The notes beneath the pieces were generated by a model. The model saw nothing but the letters and a program-made list of their open reading frames with translations. It was not told the origin of the DNA and made no database searches. Below are positions 23,931 through 31,379 of a stretch of DNA of 64,000 bases, in pieces. Position numbers and translations under genes: made by a program. The stretch's first letter is position 1; each line of letters begins with the position of its first letter. The DNA is from Hymenobacter plasmatis (lineage in GTDB: Bacteria; Bacteroidota; Bacteroidia; Cytophagales; Hymenobacteraceae). The stretch covers positions 1-64,000 of the forward strand of contig NZ_JAJFAW010000024.1 of the NCBI RefSeq assembly GCF_020711255.1, written 5' to 3'.

Positions 23931-25016
23931 ATGTCTGCACCTTCTTTCTCGCTGGTGGGCCTGGGCCCCATTATCAACCGCTGGAAGTACTTCGTGGCCG
24001 GGGCCGTGGCGTTGGCCGCGGTGGTGAGCATTGTGGTGGCGCTGCTGCTGCCCAACATTTACCGCTCCACGGCCATCTTCATCCCCACCAACCCACAGAC
24101 GGCCGACCCCGACCGCCTGCTCGAGGACAACGTGGAAGTGCGCAGCAAGCTGGAGCTGGGCGGCCGGGCCGAAGACCTGGACCGCGCCATCACCATCGGC
24201 GAGTCGCAGCCGGTGGCCGAGCAGATTATCCGCAAGTTTGACCTTTATAAGCACTACAAGGCCGGCACGCCCGGCGACGATGCCAGCGACAACTACGTGC
24301 TGAGCGAGTTCAACAGCAACCTCAGCATTGTGCACAACGAGCGCGACGCCATTGAGCTGGCGTTCATGGACAAAGACAAAAACCTGGCGGCGGCCGTGGC
24401 CAATGCCATGGTGCACGTCATCGACTCGGTGAACCAGCAGCTCACCCTGGAAAACCGCCGCACCGTGCTCGACCTGTACCGCCAGCGCTACGAATACCTG
24501 AGCACCAGCTTCGAGCGCAGCCGCCGCGAGCTGGTAGGGGCGCGCCGCCGCTACGGCATCTACGGCCTCGAGATGCAGGGACGCTACCTGGCCAAGCAAC
24601 TCATCGAAACCGAGGCGGCGCTGCGCAAGGCCGAGGGCAGCGGCGGCGACGTAGTCGGGCTTAAGCGCGTGCTGCGCGGCCTCACCCGCGCCGATGGCGG
24701 CAACCTGCTCAACTTGGAAAACTACGTGCGCGGCACCGACTCGGTGACCATGTTCACGACCCGCGTCACCGACCTGCAAACCCGCCTCATCGCGGCCCGC
24801 TCGGCCTACGAAACCGCCGAGTTGAGTATTAAAGGCCGGATATCCAGCGTATACCTGGTACAGAAAGCCTACCCGGCCACCAAGAAGGCCAAGCCCGTGC
24901 GCTCGCTCATCGTGCTGGGCTCGGTGCTGCTCACGTTCGTGCTGTCGGTAGTCTTCATTGCGCTGCTGGAGCTGTACCGGTACAACCGGCCCCGGGTGGT
25001 GGCCCAACCGGCGTGA
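23931..25016 (+). CDS. Wzz-type chain-length determinant / polysaccharide co-polymerase
   Basis: This 361-residue protein has the classic Wzz layout: a membrane helix near residues 19-42 (YFVAGAVALAAVVSIVVALL), a long periplasmic helical region (YRQRYEYLSTSFERSRRELVG is coiled-coil-like), and a second membrane helix near 330-350. No cytoplasmic tyrosine kinase domain follows. It should regulate chain length of an exported polysaccharide. The next gene, an O-antigen ligase/polymerase, overlaps or follows by a few bases, and the flippase is divergent. Confidence 0.85.
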   Translation: MSAPSFSLVGLGPIINRWKYFVAGAVALAAVVSIVVALLLPNIYRSTAIFIPTNPQTADPDRLLEDNVEVRSKLELGGRAEDLDRAITIGESQPVAEQIIRKFDLYKHYKAGTPGDDASDNYVLSEFNSNLSIVHNERDAIELAFMDKDKNLAAAVANAMVHVIDSVNQQLTLENRRTVLDLYRQRYEYLSTSFERSRRELVGARRRYGIYGLEMQGRYLAKQLIETEAALRKAEGSGGDVVGLKRVLRGLTRADGGNLLNLENYVRGTDSVTMFTTRVTDLQTRLIAARSAYETAELSIKGRISSVYLVQKAYPATKKAKPVRSLIVLGSVLLTFVLSVVFIALLELYRYNRPRVVAQPA

Positions 25017-25024
25017 ACCCGCCC

Positions 25025-26488
25025 ATGACCGAGCTGCTGCACCGGCTTCGGCGGACTTTCGAGGGCCCGCAGCTGCTCTTCATGGGCTTTGTGCTGCTGC
25101 TGCTGGCCGGCGGCGCGGCGGCCGCGCTCCGGCAGCAGCCGGCCCTGCTGCTGCCGGGGCTGCTGACGGTGGGCGCGCTGGTGGCGCTGGTGGAGTGGCG
25201 CATCCTGTACTACCTGCTGTTTCTGCTGCTGCCTTTCTCCGAAGAAATCGGCTTGTTTGGCAGCCTAAGCATGGACGTGCCCTCCGAGCCGCTGATGCTG
25301 GCCCTCACGGCCTGTGTGGGGCTGGCGCTGCTGCTGCGCACGGGGCATCTGCCGCGGCGCGAGTGGATGCATCCACTGATTATTATTCTGGCGCTGATGC
25401 TCTTGTGGACGGCCACCGACACGGTTTTTTCGGTCGACAAGGTGAAGTCCGTGAAGTACCTGCTGGCGAAGGTGTGGTACATCACGCCGTTTTTGCTGGG
25501 CACCCTGCTCATCGTGCGGCGGCCCAACGACACCTGGCGCTTTGCCGCCCTGTATGCCACCGGCGCCTGCCTGAGCGTGCTTTACGTGGCCAGCCGCCAC
25601 GCCACCAAAGGCTTCAGCTTCGAGGGCATCAACTGGGCAGTGCACCCGTTTTTTCGCAACCACGTCATCTACGCTACCATGCTGGCGCTACTGGTGCCGT
25701 TTGCGTGGTTGGCCATGCGGGCGGCCCACACCGCCGGCCGACGCCTGGCTTGGCGGGTGGTGCTGGGCATTTTGCTCTTTGGGCTGTTCACTTCCTATAC
25801 CCGGGCGTCGATGCTGTCACTGCCCATTGCTGGGCTGTTTTATGTGGCAATGCGTCTGCGCCTCACGCGGATGCTGCTGCTGGGCGTGGCCCTGAGCGCC
25901 ACCGTGACGGTGAGCTACTTTGCCCGGGGCTACCACTTCATGGAGTACGCGCCCGACTACGAGCACACCGTGTTCAATGGCCACAACTTCGAGAAGCACC
26001 TCGAGGCCACCTACAAGCTGCAGGACGTATCGGGCATGGAGCGGGTGTACCGCTGGATAGCGGCCGCCCGCATGATAGCCGATAAGCCACTGGTGGGCAG
26101 CGGGGCCGCCACCTTCTACCCCGAATACAAGCGCTACACGGTGAAAAGCTTCCGCACCTACGTGAGCGACAACCCCGAAAAATCGACTACCCACAACTAC
26201 TTCCTGCTGCAGCTGGCCGAGCAAGGCATCCCCGGGTTTATGCTGTTCGTCATCCTTATCTCCACGGCGTTGCTGCAGGCCGAGCGGCTCTACCACCGAG
26301 CTCAGCACCAGCCCGAAGTGCGCCGCGTGGTGCTGGCCAGCTCGCTCTCCCTGGTCATCATCATCTTCCACCTCACCCTCAACGAGCTGGTGGAAGCCGA
26401 CAAAATTGGGTCAGTATTTTTTGTATGCCTGGCCCTACTTATCCGGGCTAAATCCTGGTTAGCTAATGGTAATGAAGCGAATAGCTGA
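25025..26488 (+). CDS. O-antigen ligase / Wzy-type polymerase family protein
   Basis: About 487 residues with ten or more membrane helices. It carries the Wzy_C-type periplasmic loop: DKPLVGSGAATFYPEYKRY, then STTHNYFLLQLAEQGIPGF. I chose the ATG at 25025; a GTG at 25013 that overlaps the wzz stop (GTGA) is equally possible and would add four residues. The protein should polymerise or ligate repeat units flipped by the divergent Wzx. It closes the exopolysaccharide locus. Confidence 0.82.
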   Translation: MTELLHRLRRTFEGPQLLFMGFVLLLLAGGAAAALRQQPALLLPGLLTVGALVALVEWRILYYLLFLLLPFSEEIGLFGSLSMDVPSEPLMLALTACVGLALLLRTGHLPRREWMHPLIIILALMLLWTATDTVFSVDKVKSVKYLLAKVWYITPFLLGTLLIVRRPNDTWRFAALYATGACLSVLYVASRHATKGFSFEGINWAVHPFFRNHVIYATMLALLVPFAWLAMRAAHTAGRRLAWRVVLGILLFGLFTSYTRASMLSLPIAGLFYVAMRLRLTRMLLLGVALSATVTVSYFARGYHFMEYAPDYEHTVFNGHNFEKHLEATYKLQDVSGMERVYRWIAAARMIADKPLVGSGAATFYPEYKRYTVKSFRTYVSDNPEKSTTHNYFLLQLAEQGIPGFMLFVILISTALLQAERLYHRAQHQPEVRRVVLASSLSLVIIIFHLTLNELVEADKIGSVFFVCLALLIRAKSWLANGNEANS

Positions 26489-26564
26489 TTATGGATATGC
26501 TGTTGTACTAAGTTCCCCAGAAATCACTTTACCAAAGAAGTTCTACCGAATAGGCCTTGGAATA

Positions 26565-26586
26565 CGGGCGGGCTCCCACCCGCCCG
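26565..26586. other. GC-rich stem-loop in a gene-poor gap
   Basis: CGGGCGGG-ctccca-CCCGCCCG forms a strong 8-bp stem downstream of the O-antigen ligase gene, with no T-run on either side. The gap 26489-26754 holds no convincing gene. A short open frame at about 26622-26750 reads LHPHFLTLLDKLDGWQSA and may be a remnant of something I cannot name. Confidence 0.45.
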
Positions 26587-26754
26587 ACTGATATGCCCAG
26601 CGTGATATTTTTCTGCGGCCGCTCCCTGTTTGCACCCGCATTTCCTGACCCTGCTGGACAAGTTAGACGGTTGGCAGTCCGCGAAAGAAGAAAATACCCC
26701 CGTATTTGTTAAGTCCTGTTACTTTCTCTGGTGCAACGTTAGCCGGTTCTAAAA

Positions 26755-27186
26755 ATGCAGTACGCCCTTTTCCTTGTTTGGTCTTGGGTGGGTGAGGCCT
26801 TTGCCACCCTGCCTCCCGCTCCCTCATGCCAATTGCAGGCGGTCCTCACCACCGTGCTGAACGCCACGAGTCTAGGCCCCTTTTTGGGTCATTACCTCTG
26901 TCACCAGCCAGTTTATTTTCGCTTCGTGCCATCCACAGACAGTGAAGCTCCGGCCTTGCGCGGCATGAATAAGCTGACGCTGCGGGTCCGACAGTGTCCT
27001 ACTTTGATTTACAACACGAGGCTTGAGGAGCGTCGCTACCCCGTCGTCACGGTGCAAGTGCTGCAATTGGCCCCGGACTCAGCCCGGGTCCGAATCGGCC
27101 TGCCCATTGAAGGGGTTGTCGGGCAATTTACACTCCGCAAGGCCGGGGCGTGGGCCATTCGCACAGAAGAGGTGGCCGAGATATAA
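26755..27186 (+). CDS. Hypothetical protein with possible signal sequence
   Basis: A 143-residue open frame that starts MQYALFLVWSWVGEAFA, which could be a signal peptide. Short strand-like stretches follow (NKLTLRVRQCPTLIYN, YPVVTVQVLQLAPDSARVRI). It ends FTLRKAGAWAIRTEEVAEI, which looks like a genuine terminus. I know no family. GC content and codon choice are less extreme than in neighbours, fitting an accessory region. Confidence 0.5.
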   Translation: MQYALFLVWSWVGEAFATLPPAPSCQLQAVLTTVLNATSLGPFLGHYLCHQPVYFRFVPSTDSEAPALRGMNKLTLRVRQCPTLIYNTRLEERRYPVVTVQVLQLAPDSARVRIGLPIEGVVGQFTLRKAGAWAIRTEEVAEI

Positions 27187-27214
27187 GCCCTATCGGAATG
27201 AGCAATGGCGTTAT

Positions 27215-27442
27215 ATGGAAGTAAAGCTTCCTTTGAATGAACCGCTTTTAGTAGAGCTGGCGCACCCTGCCACGTACTCTACAGACCAGATTGAGTTCAA
27301 GATACTGGTTCACGAATTACTGTTCACGAAACGCCTACAGGAGATAAACTTTGTGAACTTCTTACACCTCGCCACAGGTAGCGCTCTTGCACCCTGGCCC
27401 AACGCAAACCCAGCCGCCCTGTTAGCAACACCCAGGCAATAG
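27215..27442 (+). pseudogene. Possible gene remnant
   Basis: A 75-residue frame beginning MEVKLPLNEPLLVELAHPAT with a plausible amphipathic helix (FKILVHELLFTKRLQEINF), but without homology I can name. It overlaps nothing and follows the hypothetical gene at 26755 by 28 bp. It could be a small gene or the end of a decayed one. Apart from it, 27187-27502 holds nothing I can support. Confidence 0.25.
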
Positions 27443-27502
27443 GCCTCCAGTCCGCCCATGAGCTTGGGCAGGAAAAGCTTGGCTCTCCGCTACCCCATGG
27501 AC

Positions 27503-28162
27503 TTAGCGAGCAGGGTTTGGGGCCGCCGACGCAGCGAAGTGCTGGCGAAACCAAGCGATGCCCCCGTCCACGTCGGCTGGGGTAAGGTTGTGGCCGGCGG
27601 GCGTGTCTTGGCGGGTAAGCTGAAAGCCGGCGGCGGATAGCAACGCCGCGTAACGCTCGGTGGCCGCGGGGTCCACCGTGGGGTCCCGACTGCCCGGGTT
27701 GAAAAACACCGGGGGCCGGCGCGTGGTGTGCACCGCCGGCACGTCGCGGGTGAGCGGCTGCATAGGGCGCCAGAGCACGGCACCGGCCAGCAGCTCGGGG
27801 TAGAGCAGCAGCAGGCTGCCGGCAATGTTGGCGCCGTTGGAGTAGCCCACGGCCACGACCTGCGTCGCATCGAAACCCTCTTTCTGGCTGACCTGCGCCA
27901 GGAAGGCGGCCAGCTCGTGGGTGCGAAAGCGCACGTCGTCTTCGTCGAACACGCCCATGCCCAGGCGACGAAAGAAGCGGGGCATGCCGCCTTCCGACAC
28001 ATTGCCGCGCACGCTCAGCACGTTTACGCCGGGCCCGAAGCCCTGAGCCAGCGGCAGCAAGTCGCGCTCGTCGCCACCGGTGCCGTGGAGCAGCAGCACC
28101 GTAACGCCCGTGGGGGTAGAGGTAGCCGCTTGATAGATATAGTGCAGGGGTTGGTAGTTCAT
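27503..28162 (-). CDS. MhqD-like carboxylesterase / alpha-beta hydrolase
   Basis: A 219-residue hydrolase of the phospholipase/carboxylesterase family. The catalytic triad is visible: Ser in VAVGYSNGAN, Asp in NPGSRDPTVD and His in TPAGHNLTPADV; the oxyanion region is LLLHGTGGDERD. In Bacillus subtilis the homologue MhqD is co-regulated with the MhqO dioxygenase in the response to quinones and other electrophiles. Here the dioxygenase gene is immediately upstream with a 5-bp gap, which supports the same role. Confidence 0.82.
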   Translation of the reverse strand: MNYQPLHYIYQAATSTPTGVTVLLLHGTGGDERDLLPLAQGFGPGVNVLSVRGNVSEGGMPRFFRRLGMGVFDEDDVRFRTHELAAFLAQVSQKEGFDATQVVAVGYSNGANIAGSLLLLYPELLAGAVLWRPMQPLTRDVPAVHTTRRPPVFFNPGSRDPTVDPAATERYAALLSAAGFQLTRQDTPAGHNLTPADVDGGIAWFRQHFAASAAPNPAR

Positions 28163-28167
28163 CGAAC

Positions 28168-29106
28168 TTAGAGGACGAGTTTGGGCAGGCGTTTTTCGAG
28201 CTGCGGGCGCAGCGGCTCGTGTTGTTTGGGCAGCATCAGGCCAGTGCCGAGTTGAGCCAGCGGCTCGTCTACGGTGAAGCCGGGGTTGTCGGTGGCCACT
28301 TCAAACAGCACCCCACCCGGCTCGCGGAAGTAGATGGCGTGGAAGTAGTCGCGGTCAATCTGCGGGGTCACGTTGAAGCCCTTGGCGGCAATCTTCTGGC
28401 GAAAGTGCAGGTGGGCCGCATCGTCCTTCACGCGGAAGGCCACGTGGTGCACCGAACCAGCCGCGACGTGGCCGCGCGGTTCACCGGGCACTTCCACCAG
28501 GTCCACGAGCGCGGCGCCTTCCACCGTGTCGGTGGCGAAGCGGTAGCGGTTCACGTGCTGGTCGATGAGCTTATAGCCGAAAATATCGGTCAGCACATCG
28601 GCCGTGCCCTTGATGTTGGCCAGCGTCAGCGTAATGTGGTGGAAGCCTTTGGTGGCCACGTCGGCCCCCACTTCGGCCGTGGTCCAGGGCGTGCGCGGGT
28701 CGGGCGTCTTGGACACCACCAGCTCCAGCTTCAGGCCATCGGGGTCGAGCACGGTCAGGTATTGCTCGCCGAACTTCTCGCTCGGCTTGTTGTAGGTGAT
28801 GCCGTGGTCCTGGAAGCGCTTGAGCCAAAAATCCAGGCTGCCCGCGGGCACGGAGTAGCCGATTTCGGTGGTTTGGCCCGTGCCGCGACGCCCCGGTCCA
28901 ATGCCTTCCCAGGGGAAGAAGGTCAGGATGGTGCCCGCCGAGCCGGCCTCGTCCCCGTAATACAGGTGGTAGGTGCCGGGGTCGTCGAAGTTGACGGTCT
29001 TTTTCACAAAGCGCAGGCCCAGGACTTTGGTGTAGAAGTCCAGGTTGCGCTGGGCGCTATCGGTGATGGCCGTGATGTGGTGCAAACCTAAAATGCGGGG
29101 TTCCAT
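28168..29106 (-). CDS. MhqO-like ring-cleaving dioxygenase (VOC fold)
   Basis: This 312-residue protein holds two vicinal-oxygen-chelate modules. The first begins LGLHHITAITDSAQRNLDFY and includes YHLYYGDEAGSAGTILTFF. The second has TKGFHHITLTLANIKGT and ends with REPGGVLFEVATDNPG. The paired His-Ile motifs and the Glu provide the metal site. Family members are annotated as ring-cleaving dioxygenases and belong to hydroquinone-detoxifying operons. Together with the MhqD-like gene downstream it forms a compact operon; a YceI gene lies 94 bp upstream on the same strand. Confidence 0.88.
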   Translation of the reverse strand: MEPRILGLHHITAITDSAQRNLDFYTKVLGLRFVKKTVNFDDPGTYHLYYGDEAGSAGTILTFFPWEGIGPGRRGTGQTTEIGYSVPAGSLDFWLKRFQDHGITYNKPSEKFGEQYLTVLDPDGLKLELVVSKTPDPRTPWTTAEVGADVATKGFHHITLTLANIKGTADVLTDIFGYKLIDQHVNRYRFATDTVEGAALVDLVEVPGEPRGHVAAGSVHHVAFRVKDDAAHLHFRQKIAAKGFNVTPQIDRDYFHAIYFREPGGVLFEVATDNPGFTVDEPLAQLGTGLMLPKQHEPLRPQLEKRLPKLVL

Positions 29107-29200
29107 GGCTGGGAAATGAAAAGCTGTGAAAGAAAGTAATTAAGAGTGGTACCGGAGGCTGCTGACGTAACGCGCCTCAGATGACCCGGTTGCGGGCGGA

Positions 29201-29860
29201 TTAGCGCGTGGCGACGCCGTTGGCTTTGGCAATGACGTTGAAGGACAACGCGAAGGTGTCATCAACGGCTTTGTCGGCTGCGGCGCCGAACAAGGTCGAG
29301 CCAAACGTAACATCGTACTTGGTGCGGTCGATGCTGGCCGTGCCGGAAGCAGCGGCGATGCCGTTTTTCACACTTACTTTGGCCGGGAAGCTGAGCGGGT
29401 TGGTTTTGCCTTTGATGGTCAGGTTGCCGGTGATGGTGGCGTTGTTGCCGGTGGCGTCACCCTTCAGGGGCTTGATGCTGGTGATGACGAAGGTGGCCGT
29501 TGGGTTCTTCTCCACCCCGAAGAAATCGTCCGATTTGAGGTGGCCCACCAGCTTGGCGTTGTAGTCGGCGTCTGTGAGGTCGGTGTTTTTGATGGAGGTC
29601 ATGTCCACGACGAACGTGCCGCCGGTAATCTGCGTGCCTTTCACCAGCACCTGGCCGCCTTTCAGGTTGATGGTGCCGGAGTGTTGGCCGCCTATTTTCT
29701 TGCCCGTCCAGCCGATGGTGCTCAGCTGGGGCTGCACTTGGTAGGAGGCTACCGCAGCAGTTGCAGCAACGCGGGTGGTGGGCTCAGGGCGAGCAGTGGA
29801 GTGAGCCGTGGCAGACAAAACGGTGGCAGCCAGCAGCAGGGGCATCAGGAGCTTTTTCAT
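29201..29860 (-). CDS. YceI family periplasmic protein
   Basis: A 219-residue protein with a signal peptide (MKKLLMPLLLAATVLSATAHS), then the YceI lipocalin-like barrel: STIGWTGKKIGGQHSGTINL, SDDFFGVEKNPTATFVIT, ITGNLTIKGKTNPLSFPAKV, ASIDRTKYDVTFGS. YceI proteins bind polyisoprenoid or other amphiphilic ligands. The ATG at 29860 starts the signal peptide; the upstream ATG lies inside a palindromic operator. Association with MhqO/MhqD genes suggests a shared electrophile or stress response. Confidence 0.9.
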   Translation of the reverse strand: MKKLLMPLLLAATVLSATAHSTARPEPTTRVAATAAVASYQVQPQLSTIGWTGKKIGGQHSGTINLKGGQVLVKGTQITGGTFVVDMTSIKNTDLTDADYNAKLVGHLKSDDFFGVEKNPTATFVITSIKPLKGDATGNNATITGNLTIKGKTNPLSFPAKVSVKNGIAAASGTASIDRTKYDVTFGSTLFGAAADKAVDDTFALSFNVIAKANGVATR

Positions 29861-29882
29861 GGGATAATTTGAGCTGTTATTC

Positions 29883-29910
29883 GATGTATATACATCAAAT
29901 GTACGTACAT
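29883..29910. promoter_or_regulatory. Double palindromic operator upstream of yceI
   Basis: GATGTATATACATC (29883-29896) and ATGTACGTACAT (29899-29910) are both perfect palindromes, with centres 15 bp apart, 23-50 bp above the yceI ATG. They are of the kind bound by MarR-family dimers, which control mhq-type operons. The regulator gene is not in this part of the window, so the binder is an inference. Confidence 0.6.
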
Positions 29911-30069
29911 GATTCAATTGCTGACAACTATTTTCCTAGCCACCAAGGCACACAGTAACCAAGCCATTGATTAACATCTTTTTAATTTTAACGGGTATCG
30001 AATAAAGGCTACCCTACTCATTAGGCATTCCTCCTAAGAGGCCAGACAGTATCGGTCAATGGCGGGCGA

Positions 30070-30638
30070 AAAATGTGGTTGGCTCAACTGCAGGCAGGTC
30101 GGGGAAAACCTGTTATTGGCGAAGAAGTACACCTTCGTAGTGCCGTATTTGGCCTGGGCGCGGGGGTGCTCGGCAGGCCCACCGGAGCTTTGAGCAACTC
30201 GTCCGCCAGCGCATCTGCCGCCCCTTGGGCATGCGCGAAACGTACCTGGAGCTGCCCCCCTCCGCCCCCGCTTGGCACCAGGCTAAACTGCAAAAGGCGA
30301 GCCCACCCCCGTGTGGCACCTCGCGGCTCTGGAGGGCTCGGGGGCCCTGAAATCGACGCTGAACGACATGGTGCGCTATACCCAACCCCTGTTGGGCCAG
30401 TTTCGCCCCCTTGGCCAAAGCCATTGAACTCACGCACCAAGAAACGTTTCGTAGCCCGGACAACGCCCTCGGGCTGGGGCGCATCGCCCGTTGCCGCGAC
30501 CGGCCGTACTGGCACCATTCCGCGGAACGGGCGTGGCCCGTTCGTTTGTCGGCTTCGACGCGCAGCGGCAATTGGGCGTGGTCATTCTCTGCGGCCGACC
30601 ACGTGACGGCCATCGGGCAAGCGCTTTTGGAAAGGTAA
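30070..30638 (+). pseudogene. Decayed serine hydrolase (class C beta-lactamase fold)
   Basis: Pieces of one protein appear in changing frames: AKKYTFVVPYL, then FEQLVRQRICRPLGMRETYL, then TPVWHLAALEGSGALKSTLN with DMVRYTQPLL, then PLAKAIELTHQETFRSPDNA, then GVARSFVGFDAQRQLGVVI. The order and wording match the C-terminal half of beta-lactamase-type serine hydrolases. Several frameshifts separate the pieces and the SxxK-bearing front is absent. From 29911 to 30069 I see no other feature. Confidence 0.75.
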
Positions 30639-30701
30639 AGCGTGTACTGGCTCACTTAAACGGCAGGCAGTGCTGACGTCATGGGGAAGAAGCGAAAACA
30701 G

Positions 30702-31379
30702 TTATCGGGTTGAGGCAGCCGCTCGGACCTTTAGCCAGCGCTGGTACTGCTTGATTTCGGCTTGCTCGTCGCGGACAATGCGGCGGGCGGCATCTTTCAG
30801 CTCGGCGTCTTTGCCGAAGGCCAGCTCCACCTGGGCCAGGGCCACGCCGGTTTGGTGGTGCACTTGCATCAGGGTGGCAAAATCCGAATCTAGGGGGCCC
30901 GGAGTGGGAGGCAGTTGGCGCAGGGGTGCCAGGGCCGCAGCAATGCGCCGCACGAATGGGTCCTTGGTATTGCCGGGGCGGTATTCCTGGCCCTTGGGCG
31001 GCTGCCTGGTGAGGGCCAGGGTGAGGACGTGGTTGTCGCGCGCGTGGCCTTTGAGCACGTGCTGGGCCAGGTCGCGCAGCGTGGCGTCTTTGCCCTGGGC
31101 AATTTCCACGGCGGCCAGGCGCTGGGCCCCGGCGTGGTGCACGGTCATGAGGCGGGCAAAGTCCTCGTCCCAACAGCCGTCGCGGTGCACGGTGTCGAGC
31201 TGCTGCGCCAGCCGCTGCAGGGTGTCGCGCAGGCTGGGCGGGGCGGCCACGGAGGCCGGTTTGGGCTGGCCAGCGGGGGCTTCTTGCTTGTGGGCGTTGG
31301 TGTCGGGCTTGGAATTACAGCCCGTGAATGCCAGACTGGAACCCAAGAGCAGCGCGGCGGGTACGAGATGGTATCTCAT
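30702..31379 (-). CDS. DUF305 lipoprotein (two DUF305 repeats)
   Basis: From the ATG at 31379 the 225-residue product has a lipoprotein signal (LLLGSSLAFTGC). Two related helical repeats follow: DEDFARLMTVHHAGAQRLAA and DSDFATLMQVHHQTGVALAQ, each followed by an A..G.D..L.D.A helix. DUF305 proteins are four-helix, ferritin-like folds of unclear function, often next to copper or other metal resistance genes. Its ATG overlaps the stop of the metal P-type ATPase gene by ATGA, so the two are coupled and probably act together in metal handling in the periplasm. Confidence 0.85.
   Translation of the reverse strand: MRYHLVPAALLLGSSLAFTGCNSKPDTNAHKQEAPAGQPKPASVAAPPSLRDTLQRLAQQLDTVHRDGCWDEDFARLMTVHHAGAQRLAAVEIAQGKDATLRDLAQHVLKGHARDNHVLTLALTRQPPKGQEYRPGNTKDPFVRRIAAALAPLRQLPPTPGPLDSDFATLMQVHHQTGVALAQVELAFGKDAELKDAARRIVRDEQAEIKQYQRWLKVRAAASTR

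Noticed and set aside
26565..26586. GC-rich stem-loop as a terminator of the O-antigen ligase gene
   Set aside because: The stem is strong but no T-run follows on either strand, so I listed it only as a stem-loop.
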